This document shows, piece by piece, positions 10,768-22,170 of a DNA stretch of 64,000 nucleotides (the stretch's first letter is position 1; the number at the start of each line of letters is the position of its first letter). The translations under genes and the position numbers were made by a program. The notes below the pieces were generated by a model. That model saw nothing but the letters and a program-made list of their open reading frames with translations, did no database searches and had not been told where the DNA came from. This DNA is from Prorocentrum cordatum. Taxonomy: Eukaryota; Sar; Dinophyceae; Prorocentrales; Prorocentraceae. The DNA lies in assembly GCA_963575745.1 (NCBI GenBank), contig CAUYUJ010015030.1, positions 295,617-359,616 on the forward strand. The letters are read 5' to 3'.

Positions 10768-12029
10768 CTAGGCCATCCTCCCCGCCAGGTGCGCTAAGCT
10801 GCGGACGGCAACCAAGTCGTCGACGATCACCTTGACCTCTCCTCGGCCCTCAACCTCTCTCCGCGCGAGCGGCGCGTCGCGACGTCCAGTGGGTGTCGCG
10901 CGAAGAGGCTGACGCACCAGGCGGTGCTCCGCTGCAGGGGCCATGGGGCGCAACAAATACTTGATGACCGACATGTGGTTGAACACTCGGCCCGGGGCAT
11001 CCCGCAGGGTGATGGCCGTGCCATGTTCGACGAGGTCACCTGGCATAAAGAAGGCCATGGGCGGGTCGCTCCCGCGCAAGTGCGCGACCCAGAAGTAGTC
11101 GCTGTGCTGGTCGATCGGGCCCCCCGGCGCGTCCGCGCTGTCGATGTCGAGGTACACCCAGCGCGACGACATCGAAGACTCCCAGAGATACCTCCACAAA
11201 TGCATCCCCGAGTCCACGCAACATGTGTATATCGCCGCATCCGAATCCGAACGCAAGCCAGGGTGAAGCTGTCGGCGTGACATCTCCAAGTGGACCTTGG
11301 CAGCCTTCGGAATGTGGCCCTCGTCCTTGACGAAGATGCCCGCGTCGAACTCGGCCCTGGCGGACATGCCCCACGAACGAAATGACGAGTCGGGACGCGC
11401 CCCGGCTGCCTCCATGAAGTTCTCGGGCGAGATCGGCAAGTCCTGACTCCCTAATCCAAGCAGCGATGACCCAGCAGCGGCCGCCTGCGCCGCCTCCGCG
11501 TCAAAGGAAGGAAGCGGGGCGCTGACGCGGTCCAGCGCGCGGGCGGCAGCGCGCGCCCTGGCGGGCCCTTCCCATCGGAACCGCTCGGCATCGGGAAGAT
11601 GGCGGAACCGTGCGAACGCCGCCTGGCGCGACGCCAACTCGGCATGGGCGCCCGCGCCAGCCTGGCGCTGCGCATTGGCGTACAGGAGCTGCGCGCTCGG
11701 GCGCCGCGACAGCCTCGCACCAGCCTCAGCAGCCCTTGCAGCACTGACCAGCGGCACGCCTGCAGCAACCGCAGCGTCGCTGAACTCTCTCGTCGGATCA
11801 TGGCCGCCTCCCTGCAGGTGGCGATGGAGGCACTGCGTCATCAAGCTGTTCGCGCAGACGCGCTCACAGACGGGGTGGGCCCCAGGGACGCACTGCTTCA
11901 CGGAAGCGAGCAGCCTCTCCAGATGCATGTTGCATATCATACCGTGTCTCGCAAACAATCTGAATGCAGTCCAGAAGCTGTCGTCCGCAAGCATTATGTC
12001 GGCATCCCGCCACAGGCGTCGGAGCCCCC
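10768..12029 (-). CDS. Exon 5 (terminal) of the five-exon unknown gene
   Basis: 1262 bp, GLRRLWRDADIMLADDSFW to SLAHLAGRMA and stop. Its middle is an Ala-rich helical stretch (AAGVPLVSAARAAEAGARL onward); the C-terminal third is globular and acidic. Confidence 0.6.
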
Positions 12030-15000
12030 CTCACCCGCCGGACTGGGCGCAAGCGTGCGGTCGGGGGCGCATCGTATCTCGACTCACCCCCTCCACGCAA
12101 GGAGGACGAGGACGGGGCGGAGGCAGAGGATGGGGGGGGCGGAGGAGGAGGGGGAGGAGGATGGGGCGGAGGCGGCGAGGAGGAGGCGGCGGCGGCGGGG
12201 AAACGGGGGGGGGGGGAATCCAGAGAGGGCCCCAGGATGGCCACAAGACGGCTGCAAGAAACCTTCGAGCTAGCATCGCTCAATACAACGTCAACTTGAT
12301 GGGCATCGGTTTTTTGTTTGATGGGCTGGCGGGGGTGCGACACGCGCGAAGCGCCAAGGATTTCACAGACATCTTCTGTTCTAGGCAACACTCCTTGACA
12401 CGCCAGAAAGTGCGCACCTCGCGGTCGAACTCCGCACGCGGTAAAGAGAGAGCGCGCACTAACCTGAACGGCCAGTCTCGGAACACGTCGATGAAGCGCC
12501 ACTGGTGTTGCACATAGACAGATGTGAGGATGCGAAACATAATCTCCTGAACAAGCCGCAATCCAGATGGCCGCTCCGCGTAATGATACAGCAGCGTGCC
12601 TACAGATGTGGACTCGGGGGGGTCCTGAAGCATTTTCCAGATCTCCGACTGGACCAGCACAAACGGGCTCGTGTGATCAGCGACGACGTGCTTCAAAGAC
12701 GAGCCATGCGCATCCAAGTACTCCAGACGCAACCACAACCAATGAGACGGGCGCCCCGCCCAGTGCGATGCCATCGCACGGACCCCGAACAAAGGATCAC
12801 TCGTGACCTTACAACTCCTGGCAATTTTCCCCCGAACCCATTTTCTGTAGTCCTCGTCGTTCGTCGAGTCGGCAACAGCGTCGCCATCGCTGGCCTTCCG
12901 TGGGAACGCCAACTCCATAGCTCTGCCAATCACCCCATGCAAGAGAAAACCCGGGGCCTGCTCCGATACGGCCGCGCCCAGCTGCCCCCACCTGATGGGC
13001 GGGCGGACTGCAACCGCGCATGGGCCCCATCTCAGCGTCCTCCCCGCTCATCCTCCGCGCCCATAGCCGCCCTCCCTCGCCTCCACCTCCCCCTCCGCCT
13101 CCGCCCTCTCATCCTACGCCTATCGCCCCCCTCCTCCTCATCATCCGTCCACCTGCCCCCCCGCCTCATCCCCGTCCTCGTCCTCCTCCGCCTCCACCTC
13201 CCCATCCTCGCCCTGATCCTCCCCGGCCTCATCGCACCGCCCCCTCCCGCCTCGTGCCCACTCCTCCCCCGCCCTCATCCTCCCCCATCCTCGTCCGCAG
13301 CCCTCCTCATCTATCCTCCTCGTCGCGTCTCCCGCCGCCTCCCTCCTCGGCCACGTCCTCATCCGCAGCCCCCTCACCCCCACCCCTCCCCCCCCCCCCT
13401 CTGTCCTCCTCCGCCGCCTCCGCCCTCCTCCCCCCTCCTCCACCGCCTCCTCGTCTCAGGGAAGGGGCTGTGCAGATTCTGCCCAACTGCCGACGCCTGC
13501 TCTTCGAGGGCCCCGCGCAGCCGCCAGCCAGGGAAGCGGCGTCCAGCAGCGCCGCGGCGAAGTTCCGGGCAGCCGTAGCGCGGTCGCAACACTGCCCACA
13601 AGCCCGCTCAAAGTGCACGAGGCGACTCGACCTGGGATCGCCGTTGCAGAACTGCAGAATCCGAGCGATCTTGTCGCGAACGGCCTGGGCGACGTCCTGC
13701 GCGGGGGGGCGGGCGGGGGGGTGCAGGGTGGAAGGGGTCGCTGGTAGAGGCCGATAAAGCACGGGGGCAGGCGAGCGACAGGTGGAGCGGGGCGGCGAGG
13801 GGGGCAGGCGGGGGTGAGAGTGGAATGAGGAGCGTGAGCAAGGGGCGAGGCGCGTGAAAACCGCGAGGGGTGATGGGGGTGGGAGATGCGACAGCAGTCC
13901 TCCCTCAACCCCCCGCCCCCTCTACCCATCGCCCCCGCAGCCGTCTCCACCGCCGTGCCCTTCTCCTCGGCACCCTCCAGCTCCTCCGCTACATCCGCCC
14001 TCCGCCTCCCCGGTCGTACCCCCCTCCCCCTCACACCGCGCGCATCGATGCTCACCTCCCCTAGTTCACATCCTCACCCCCTCGCGGCGGCGCAAGTCCT
14101 CAGCAGCGCCAGTCGGGGAATCTGACGAGCCCAGCACGGACTTCCCCATCGTGAACCACAGCGCCTCGCTCAAGTGCCGCCGCCACCTGGGGTCGGGCAT
14201 CTCAACCGTGTCGAACGTGAACTCTGAGCCTAGGGCCAACTGCTCGATGGCCGCGCTCAGCTGGTTGTGATGCGAGGTGGGCCGATGTACCGCGGCGTTC
14301 GCGTGGATGTCCCCAACCAGGGTGTGCTCGTCAATGGCCGAAGTCATGATTCGATGCTCCTGGCGGCATCCATCTTCCCTCCTCATCGTCGTCGCCCCCC
14401 CCCCCCCCCCCCCCCCCCCGACTCTGCCCCCACCCCCCTCCACCCTCCAGGAGGGGCGAGGTCGAGGAGGAGGGGCGAGGTGGAGGGGGCGCGGTGGGGG
14501 GGGGGGAGGGGGGGGAAGGGGGAGAGGGGGAGAACAGCAGCAGCAGAAGGAGGAGGACGAGGAGGAGGAGGAGGAGCAAGAGGAGGTGGAGGACGAGGAG
14601 AAAGAGGATGTGGAGCAGGCAAATCCTGGTGCACGCAACACATGCTCAAGGGGTGTTCCAGGATGTTTCTCTGGTGGGCGACCTGCATGTGAAACCAGTT
14701 GAGCAACCTAGCATTCGCCTTCGCAGCGTCGGGGACGGACGACAGGATCACGAATGGGACCTCCCCCGCAAGCCTAAGCAAGGCATCGACGCTGAAGGGA
14801 GTGCCCGACCCAAACACGGCCGACCACATGGTGGACGCCTTGCCGCTCTGCAGAAAAACGGGCGCCAGCGGGGCGTGATAGCGGGCCTCGGCCCCATCGT
14901 GCCTGGCCACGGCGATGCAGCAATCCTGGGCCAGCAGCTCGAGCGTGCCGCGACCTGGCAAGCCCCGGAGGCCGAACTCGGCCCTGAAGGTCTCGAGGTC

Positions 15001-15324
15001 GCAAGTCCGCCACGTCCCTCCAGTGGAGGCATCTTTGTAGAAATACGTCGCATGAGGAGCAACTTCTACAGCGCGCCGGCCAAAGGTCACGCGCCATGGA
15101 GTCGCGTCGAAGGCGCGGCTCAGCACAACGCCCGCGATCCTGTGGTCCCTGAGCACGCGCCGAGCCGCCGAGGCGAGGGCTCGGGCATAGACGCCCGACA
15201 CCGCAGAACAGAGCTCCAAGCTCCGCCTGGTCTCGCCCATGGCGTTCCGCCAGCGATGTGTCCCGCGAGCGGCAGCGGCGTTCGCGAGGCGCACCTTGCC
15301 ACGCAGGTGCCGATGCGCCGCTGC
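10768..15324 (-). CDS. Five-exon gene, unknown dinoflagellate-type protein (3' part)
   Basis: Exons on the minus strand: 15324-14635, 14359-14078, 13696-13488, 12991-12342, 12029-10768. Introns of 275, 381, 496 and 312 bp all start GT and end AG, and phases (0, 0, 2, 1) agree at every junction, giving at least 1030 residues to the stop at 10768. The 15324 acceptor (CCTCCCGCACATAG) shows there is at least one more exon upstream; none was identified. Recognisable stretches: TYFYKDASTGGTWRTCDLE in exon 1, HSDYFWVAHLRGSDPPMAFFMPGDLV and VFNHMSVIKYLLRP in the last exon. No catalytic motif is recognised. The gene's style resembles large multicopy dinoflagellate families of unknown role, possibly transposon-related. 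Phase agreement makes the gene model fairly secure; its function is unknown. Confidence 0.65.
12342..12991 (-). CDS. Exon 4 of the five-exon unknown gene
   Basis: 650 bp, WGQLGAAVSEQ through FIDVFRDWPFRLVRALSLP to SLALRA. Acceptor CATCAG; the donor GTCGCACC is weak but gives the phase required by exon 5. Confidence 0.55.
13488..13696 (-). CDS. Exon 3 of the five-exon unknown gene
   Basis: 209 bp, DVAQAVRDKIARILQFCNGD to SKSRRRQ, with four Cys. Acceptor CCGCGCAG, donor GTTGGG, phase 2. The following intron (12992-13487) is almost pure pyrimidine on the plus strand. Confidence 0.6.
14078..14359 (-). CDS. Exon 2 of the five-exon unknown gene
   Basis: 94 codons from EHRIMTSAIDEHTLVG to DLRRREG. 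Acceptor GCCGCCAG, donor GTGAGG. The preceding intron contains the poly-C and GGA-rich tracts at 14395-14600. Confidence 0.6.
14635..15324 (-). CDS. Exon 1 (of those seen) of the five-exon unknown gene
   Basis: The exon is 230 codons in phase 0-0. It opens AAAHRHLRGK after a CATAG acceptor and ends SMCC before the donor GTGCACC. A (CAT)n microsatellite and the upstream intron precede it. Confidence 0.6.
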
Positions 15325-15356
15325 CTATGTGCGGGAGGGGGGCAGGCGACATTTCA

Positions 15357-15358
<2 letters not shown>

Positions 15359-15397
<39 letters not shown>

Positions 15398-15610
15398 CCA
15401 CCATCATCGTCGGCATCATCAACAGCACCTTCATCGGCGGTCATCTCCATCACCATCTCACCTCCTGCTCCCTCCTCATCCTTTTCATCACCTCACCTCA
15501 TCCTTGTCATCACCGCACCTCATCCTTGGCATCACCTCACCTCGTCCTTGTCATCACCGCACCTCACCTCATCCTTGTCATCACCTCACCTCGTACTCCC
15601 ATCTCCTCAT
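15359..15610. repeat. (CAT)n and ~30-bp CTCATCCTTGTCATCAC tandem repeats
   Basis: (CAT)n at 15359-15400, then several units of CCTCACCTCATCCTTGTCATCACCG at 15480-15600. They sit in the intron upstream of exon 15324. Poly-His and poly-Ser ORFs here are artefacts. Confidence 0.85.
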
Positions 15611-15729
15611 CTTTCCATGCTCCTCGTGCTCCGCAGCGCGCCTGCACGAGGCCGACGGGCCGCTCCGTGTCGCGGCGCCGGCGGCGCCAGCGACCTCGAC
15701 CTCCGGCGCCGACCTCGCCTCCGCCTCCT

Positions 15730-16170
15730 CCTCCTCCTCCTCCTCCTCCTCCTCCTCCTCCTCCTGGCTCGCCGAGCCGCCTCCTGCCGCGCGCCGCGGC
15801 CGCCGCGCCGAGGCACGTGTCGCCCAGCCGCAGCTGCCTGGCGGGGAGGGGCGAGGGGGATTAGGAGGGCGAGGAGCGGAAGACAGAGGGGCGTGGGAGG
15901 GCGCGGATGGGAGAGGGGGAAAGGGGTCGGGGAATGAGACAGAAGAGGGGGCATGGGGGGGTGGGGGGAGGAGGGAGGGGTGGGGGGCGGACTAGAGAAG
16001 GGGGATAGAGGAGAAGGCGGAGTGGGGCGACGAGATGTAGGGCGAGGATGACGGGGGGGAGAGGGGACGGACGACGGTGACGATGAGCACGAGGACGACG
16101 ATGACGACGACGCGACGGACGACGACGATGAAAAGGAGGGGTCGACGATGACGACCACGATGTCGATGTG
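15730..16170. repeat. CTC, GGGGAG and GACGA simple repeats
   Basis: A pyrimidine block (15715-15770), G-rich GGGGA repeats (15840-16060) and GACGATGACGA repeats (16060-16165). No gene supported. Confidence 0.7.
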
Positions 16171-16265
16171 AAGAAGGACGAGGGCGCCCCCGCCTGCGGT
16201 TGCGAGCCGCGGCGAGGGCGTCGAACGCCACCTCCAGCCGCCGCCGCCGGCCAGAGCGGCCAGAG

Positions 16266-16305
16266 CTGGGCGGCTCCGCGGCTGCGCGCAGCCGCCCAGC
16301 TGCGC
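16266..16305. repeat. GC-rich perfect inverted repeat
   Basis: GCTGGGCGGCT and AGCCGCCCAGC (11 bp each) surround an 18-bp palindrome, GCGGCTGCGCGCAGCCGC at 16278-16295. Flanking sequence (16170-16350) is GC-rich with normal complexity and could be an unrecognised exon, but no frame convinces. Confidence 0.5.
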
Positions 16306-16486
16306 GCGAGCGCACGGGCGGGGCGCCCTGCGGCCGCGCCTGGGCGACGACGGAATGAGGGCGACGATGGGGGGGTGGCGACATGCGAGAGGGATCGCAC
16401 GCAGTGACAGGGGAGGACGAGGGGGAGGAGGAAGAGCAGGAGGGGGAGGAGGCGGACCAGGAGGAGGAGGGGGAGGGGGTGGCGCG

Positions 16487-16501
16487 ATGATGATGGTGAT
16501 G

Positions 16502-16566
<65 letters not shown>
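16487..16566. repeat. (GAT)n microsatellite
   Basis: About 80 bp of (GAT)n with few interruptions. Confidence 0.95.
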
Positions 16567-16567
<1 letters not shown>

Positions 16568-16784
16568 GTTCGGCCTCCAGGGGCCCTCGCTGGGTCTCAG
16601 GACCGTCGAAAAACGACTCAGGCTGAAAATCCGTTCCCGGGGAAGGGGTCCAGAGTTCTGGGGGTGGACGCTGCGAAAAAGTCACGACGTCGGGGGTCTG
16701 GGGGGAGCGCCCAGGCCGCCGGGCGGGGCTCTTGTGCTTCGAGGTCGGGTGTCTCAGGGCACAGGTCAGGGCTCATGTCGATCT

Positions 16785-16909
16785 CTTCCTCCTCCTCCTC
16801 CTCCTCTTCCCCCTCCTCCTCCGCACCATCAGCATCATCATCATCGTCATCATCATCATCGTCATCCTCATCATCATCATCAGCATCATTGTCATCCTCA
16901 TCATCATTC

Positions 16910-16945
<36 letters not shown>

Positions 16946-16981
16946 GCATCATCATCAACATCACCATCATCATCATCAATC
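16785..16981. repeat. (CTC)n and (CAT)n microsatellite
   Basis: CTC repeats to about 16820, then imperfect (CAT)n with GTC and CTC interruptions. Confidence 0.95.
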
Positions 16982-17039
16982 GAAAAGTCTCTCACCCTCG
17001 TCCTCCTCATCCTCCTGCGCTCATACCAATCCGACCCCG

Positions 17040-17333
17040 TCATCCCCAAGCCTGCGGTGGCCGCAGCCCAGCGAAGGCCGCGGCCACCTCGGCGGGGCCA
17101 GCGCCGCCCACCGCCGGCGGCGCGGCGCCCCCCGGGCCGACCAGGAGCCCTGCCTCCGCCGCGTCCAAAATGGACATCGGCGGGGCCTGAGCCCTGACCA
17201 CCCCCCCCGCCCACGCTCGTGGGCGCGAGAGCGCTGGGAGGGGAGGAGTGGGGCGCGCGGAGGAGGAGGCGCAGCAGCAACAGGCGGACGAGGAGCAGCA
17301 GCGGCAGATGGAGGTGGAGGGGCTGAACGCCAT
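17040..17333 (-). CDS. Possible exon, Ala/Gly/Pro-rich
   Basis: An open frame starting MAFSPSTSICRCC contains SILDAAEAGLLVGPGGAAPPAVGGAGPAEVAAAF, a plausible helical, coding-like stretch, but composition alone favours many open frames here. No splice sites or neighbours support it strongly. Confidence 0.2.
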   Translation of the reverse strand: MAFSPSTSICRCCSSSACCCCASSSARPTPPLPALSRPRAWAGGVVRAQAPPMSILDAAEAGLLVGPGGAAPPAVGGAGPAEVAAAFAGLRPPQAWG

Positions 17334-17601
17334 GGGTGGGGGGTGCGGGGCCTAGCCAACCCACCCCATATATCACGAGGGCACCCCCGGGGCCCGAATC
17401 AAACATCAACCTGCAGGCCGCGACGCGGAATTGCCGATTTTGCGTGTTACACGTGTTGGTGGTGGTGGCCGATTTTTTGGTTTTGTAGTTGTTTGTTGAT
17501 TGTTTGGTTGCGTTGTTTTGGTATTTTTGTTTTTTTTGGTTTCGGATATCCGGCCACCAAACCCTATATCTGTCCGATCAGCGAGCGACGGGGATCTGCA
17601 A

Positions 17602-17652
<51 letters not shown>

Positions 17653-17653
17653 G
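17602..17653. repeat. (GAT)n microsatellite
   Basis: Seventeen uninterrupted GAT units. Confidence 0.95.
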
Positions 17654-17732
17654 TGATCGGGCCCCCCTCACAGCGTACAACCACAACCGTACGAGCTGGG
17701 GATAAACTTCCCCCTCAGAAGGCGGGCCCAAA

Positions 17733-18245
17733 TGTGTGCGCTGTTGCCAGCCCCCCGACCTCCAGCTGAGGAGTCAGATCGTGCAAGGCCCTTTTTCCTC
17801 ACGAGCGAGCTGTTCTGCCATTCCGGAGGTACGACTCTCCATGGGCGAGGGACACACAGACATGCTTAGTACGTAAGCCCCGCCGCCTCCAGCTTTGGGG
17901 CAGCACGTCAGGCAGAGCGAGCTTTCTGGCCGCCATCGTCTGTGGCCCCCCGGGCGCGCGTCAGCACGCAGCACTGTGGGGCCTGGACGAGAAAATCAGG
18001 AGTGCGCGCATGCCTTGCCTGGTGGGCGGCGCAGCTGAGGGGGCACGCAACGGTGGCGCCTGGGAGAAGCGAGGCGAGGGGATAGGCAACCAGGTGTAGA
18101 GGCGGAGGAGGGGCCGAGACCCCGGCAGAGGGGGGAGGCGGCGCGTTCGGTGCTGTCAGCTGCGCAGGCGCTAGGGCCACGCCAATCTCGATACGGAGGC
18201 AGGCGCAGAAAGAAACAGAGCGGCGGCCCGGGTACTGCACAGTCA
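17733..18245. repeat. ~520-bp dispersed repeat, copy 1 (copy 2 at 26336-26878)
   Basis: From TGTGTGCGCTGTTGCCAGCC to GGGTACTGCACAGTCA the sequence is nearly identical to 26336-26878 in the same orientation. Differences are an extra CCATTCCGGAG here (about 17818) and a poly-G insertion in copy 2. Each copy sits beside an AT-rich microsatellite and a CACGAAA(A)TTTTAGT motif, though on opposite sides. Some reading frames stay open in both copies but none looks coding. Confidence 0.85.
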
Positions 18246-18342
18246 CCCAGGCCATCCATACCACAAAAATATAGTGATTAGATTTAGTGACCACTATATT
18301 TTTGGTATTTCGTGACACCACGAAAATTTTAGTAATTATCCA

Positions 18343-18377
18343 TTTCATATATATATATATATGTACATATATATACA

Positions 18378-18409
<32 letters not shown>

Positions 18410-18505
18410 CATACATATATATATACATATATATATGTAAAAATATACTGTTTATGTATATGTATATATGTATATATTCATATGTAAATGTGCATACATA
18501 TAGAT
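18343..18505. repeat. (AT)n / TACATA microsatellite
   Basis: About 160 bp of A/T alternation with periodic ACATATATATAC units, a sharp AT island in GC-rich DNA. The following 18505-19230 has no supported gene: a TGCTG/CTCCT-rich stretch at 18650-18740 and unremarkable sequence to 19230. Confidence 0.95.
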
Positions 18506-19237
18506 AATACAGACGGGGGGCGTGCACGGTGGACATCGATCTGCAAAATGCGCGGCTCCGTCGGCGCACGCACTAAAGCGTTGATCGACCGCGGCAGGTA
18601 CAGATTCAAACCCGTGTTTTTGAGCCGAGACGGCCGTGAACCGAGAGTCGTCCTATTTCTCCTCCCGTTCCTGCTTTTGCTGCTGGTGCCACTGCTGACG
18701 TTGCTGCTGCTCTTCCTCCTTTCCTCCTCCTCCTGTCTGTACGTCTTGTATTCGCTTGAATCTCCAGAGAGCGAGGGGGCCTGGACTTTCTAATTGATTG
18801 AAAAGTCCAGCTTGCACCTGTACAGGGCCAAGGGCAACACATAGCAGCAGCATATGCGTGGTGCGTGCCAGCGTAAGAGCGTTGAAGCCTCCGTCTTCTG
18901 TCATCCTCCTCCACCTATTTCTCTTGTTATTCATGTTGTTGCTGCACGTGTTGCGGTTGTTCCTCCTCCGCCGCCCCCCTCATTCCCACTGCTGCTTTGT
19001 CTCTGTCGTCCTCCTGCTCGCGTTCGTGATGCCCTTCTCTGCCTTAAGGGGCCCCTCGATTATAGCTGTCCGAATTGGCTTCTCTCGGGGATTCGGTTCT
19101 CGTGCCGACAGGCTGGAACGAAGGAGAGTAACCATTTGAAGCATCTGTCGAGCTCTCCCTGCTCATGCTACGGGAATACAGTGTAAGTGTGTATTTGATG
19201 GTGCGGTGTGGATGGCGATGGTGACGATGTTTTTTGT

Positions 19238-21322
19238 TCAGAAGCCGTACGTCTCAGCGTAACGCTGCAGCAGAGTGCGGTGCAAGAACCTCGGGTTGCA
19301 AGAGCCCGCCATCTCGGCACAGAGTCCTATCTCGGACTCGTCGTGGTAATTCCACTCATCCCTGGGATTAGTGCGCGCCCCATCGCACACTTCTGCAAAA
19401 ATATGATGCTTTGGGTAAAACGACCATACAACGCCTGCCACATTCCCTTGCCTAACAAGCTCGCCATACAGAAGCAGATGGCGTCGAGAATATGCCGCGA
19501 TATTCCTAGTTGACACCCCGCCCTCAGTCCATCCCTCCATCTCGTCGTAGGCGGACCTCAAAGCTAGCAAGCACTGCAGCCGAAGTCTAGCATGATCGCT
19601 CTGAGCCTCAACGCAATGTTGAAGCATATCACACACTATAGGCAAAGCGTGGCGCCCCTCTGCAGCTTTGAGCTTCAGCCGAGCTTTCACTATACCATTC
19701 TTGGATGTACATAGCATGCCGACCGTGAGGTCGTTAAAAGGCATCTCCTTGTCGGCTGCTACGCACCGCATCATGTTCATGATTGTGCACAGGGCAGCCC
19801 GAGCCTTACTCGCATTCGAAATCACACCACCGACCGAGAGAAACACTTCCAGCAGCACCGCCCCCAGCGCATATTGCAGGATGCCGAGGCAGCACGCGTG
19901 CATCCAGTCGGGTTTCACGTAGCTCGTCTTGAAGCCTGGGCTCCCCTCCCTTGCCTAGCCGCCTCCCCCCCCCCACTCATCATTCCCCATGCTTTCCCTT
20001 CCCCTCCCCTCCCCTCACCGTTCGTTCCCCTCCCCGCCATCCCCCTCTCCTCACACATGTGCCGTCCTCAGTCGCCTCCCTTCCTCGCTCCTTCCCTCCC
20101 GTCGCCTCGTTTCCCCCCTCCCCCCCCCGTTCCGTCCCTTCCCTTCCTCTCCCACCCCCTCCACTCCCCTATCTTCCCACCTCCTCCTGCCCCTTCCACT
20201 CCCTTACCCTCCCTATTGACCCTATTGCATGCGTGAACCTGGTATGCTGTAGATCACACTCACGAAGGTCGATCTCGAAAAGCACGCAGCAGCCCAAAAC
20301 GAATCCATGGTTCGGCGACCTTGCCGCCAGGCTGCCTGAGGTCCGAAGTCGTAGCAGTAGTGGTGGTCGGGGCAAAGTGTGGCCGTGCACATCCAGCATA
20401 TGTGCCGTTGGGGACCATCGCCGCGCCAACCCTGAAGGCCCAGCACTTGCTTGTACCACTGCCAATCGCCGTACTTCCGAAGACACGCGCCTCGGAAGCG
20501 CAGAGGCTGGCCACGCATGCGCCACCTCTTCGAGCCAGTGGCGAAAGGGTTTTCAGCATGGTCCACGTGGGGGTGCACGCCACAGAGCATCACGCGAAAG
20601 CACCACGCCAATATCGCAAATATGCTGTTGAATGTGCAGCGGCCCAGGCACCCGCAACGACAAACGAAGCGTTTACTGAACGTTACAAACCAAAAGCGTT
20701 GAGCAAATTCACCTTGCAAAACTCGCCACAGCACCAGGTAGACTGAGTCCTTGTGGCTGTAGGGCGCAGAATCGCCCCACAAGCCGATCCCGAGCCAGCG
20801 ACCTGTCGAGGCAGTGATGTCGACACCCATTCTGGCGGCCCACTCGTCCAGGTCGGCCTTGAACTCCCCCTGGTTGCCGTTGAAGCTCGCCCACTTCATC
20901 TCCTCCCCCTCTCGGATGACAGCCTCGAGCACCTCGTGGATGAGGAGGGAGGACACCATGCATTTGCAAGCCCTGTCTGCCACAAGGTCCCACATAGGGA
21001 CTTCGGCCATGTAGGGGTCAGGCAATGTGACTGAACTCAAACCCGAATTACGAAATGCTCTTCGGACGTCTCTGGAAACGTTCCGTGTGTCGGCGATTTT
21101 CTTGCCCTTGCGCAAGCGGTGGCTGGTCGGCTTCGCATGCCCAAGGCGACGCAGCGGTGGCTCTGCCAAGATGTCATTCGCCGAGTGTGCATTCGCAAGG
21201 CCAGCCACCTCTGCAGGGGTCAATCGAGACCGTTTGTAGAGCTTGCCAAGCTCTCGCAGCATTGGATTGCCAGCATCTCTCGCTGTGCGTTTGGTGATCG
21301 TCCTGCGAAGGAAACTAGGCAT
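19238..21322 (-). CDS. SL-marked two-exon gene, unknown function
   Basis: Exon 1 is 21322-20239, exon 2 is 19935-19238; the 303-bp intron (20238-19936) has donor CCAG|GTTCAC and acceptor CCCAG|GC, restoring ...SIPGFKTSYVKPDWMHACC. The product is 593 residues. ATG 21322 is chosen over an upstream open frame because it lies 3 bp after an SL relic, and the upstream frame only translates a CAT repeat as poly-His. Exon 1 has a basic N-terminus (MPSFLRRTITKRTARDAG) and a Cys-rich C-terminal part (CRCGCLGRC, CWMCTATLCPDHHYC). Exon 2 begins with PDWMHACCLGILQYALG, a pattern reminiscent of dinoflagellate transposase-like or other multicopy proteins. I recognise no definite family. Both exons are open end to end, so the copy may be functional. 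Confidence 0.6.
19936..20238 (-). other. Predicted 303-bp intron with purine-rich sense strand
   Basis: GT-AG, both flanks CAGG. The sense strand is mainly GGGGAGG/GGAAGG with no polypyrimidine tract before the acceptor. Its removal is required to join two open frames in phase. Confidence 0.65.
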
Positions 21323-21325
21323 GAG

Positions 21326-21347
21326 CTTCGAGCCAAAATGGCTATGG
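21326..21347 (-). other. Spliced-leader relic upstream of the 21322 start
   Basis: Minus-strand CCATAGCC...GGCTCGAAG matches the dinoflagellate SL except for one substitution (G to A at position 3) and one inserted G. It sits 3 bp before ATG 21322, as expected if an SL-bearing mRNA was reverse-transcribed into the genome. Confidence 0.85.
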
Positions 21348-21357
21348 TCTTGATGCA

Positions 21358-21562
21358 CGCGATGATGATGGTGATGATAGTGACGATGATGCTGATGATG
21401 AGGATGATGATGATGATGATGATGATGGCGATGGCGATGACGATGACGATGACGATGACGATGATGATGATGATGATGATGGTGATGATGATGGTGATGA
21501 TGGTGATGACGATGTTTGTGATGATGGTGTGCTGATGATGGTGATGATGATGGTGGTGATCT
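21358..21562. repeat. (GAT)n/(GAC)n microsatellite
   Basis: About 200 bp of GATGATG and GACGATGAC units directly 5' of the SL relic on the minus strand. Confidence 0.93.
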
Positions 21563-21894
21563 GCCAGCGACCGCGACGACGAACATGACGATTGCCATTT
21601 GCGGCGACGGCAACGGCGACGTCGGCCATGACCTTACAGTTTGTATGCATACGACGAGTCACAGGCATTGTATCAAGCGAGTGCTGCAGCATGTTGTATT
21701 GGTGGTAATGGGTTTTGGAAAGTGGTGGTGATGATGACAACTGCGTTTCAGACGGCGACGTTGATGGCTCTGGTGACGGCGACGTTTGAGACGGCGACTG
21801 TATGTTTGGTGAGTCAACTCCTCGTCTTGAGCTACCGTTGCCTATCGGGCCTCGGTGCCTCCTGTAACCTACTGATGCCACAGGTGCTCTAAGG

Positions 21895-22140
21895 GGGGGG
21901 GGGTGCGGGAACCTGTGCATTGGAAGGGAAGGGAGGGGGGGGCGGAGAGGGAGGGAGAGAGGGGCGGAGGGGGAGGGAGGAAGAAGTGGCGGATGGGGGG
22001 GGGAGGAGAGGGAGGGGGGGCGGGCGCGAGGTGGAGGAGCGGCCGAGGGAGCTCAGGAGGCAGAGGTGGACAGGAAAGGCAAGGGAGTGCCCAGGGGAGG
22101 GGGAGTGTAGGGCAGCAAGGGAGGAGTGGGGGAGGGGAAG
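21895..22140. repeat. G-rich GGGAGGG tract
   Basis: Purine-rich GGGGAGGGA repeats; no gene supported from 21600 to 22500 apart from the inverted-repeat element at 22171. Confidence 0.7.
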
Positions 22141-22170
22141 GGAGAGAAGGACCCAGCGAGGTTTTGAAAA

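Noticed and set aside
20222-21613. 463-residue ORF starting at 21613
   Set aside because: The first 97 residues are poly-His from a microsatellite that lies 5' of the SL relic; the mRNA-derived start is 21322.
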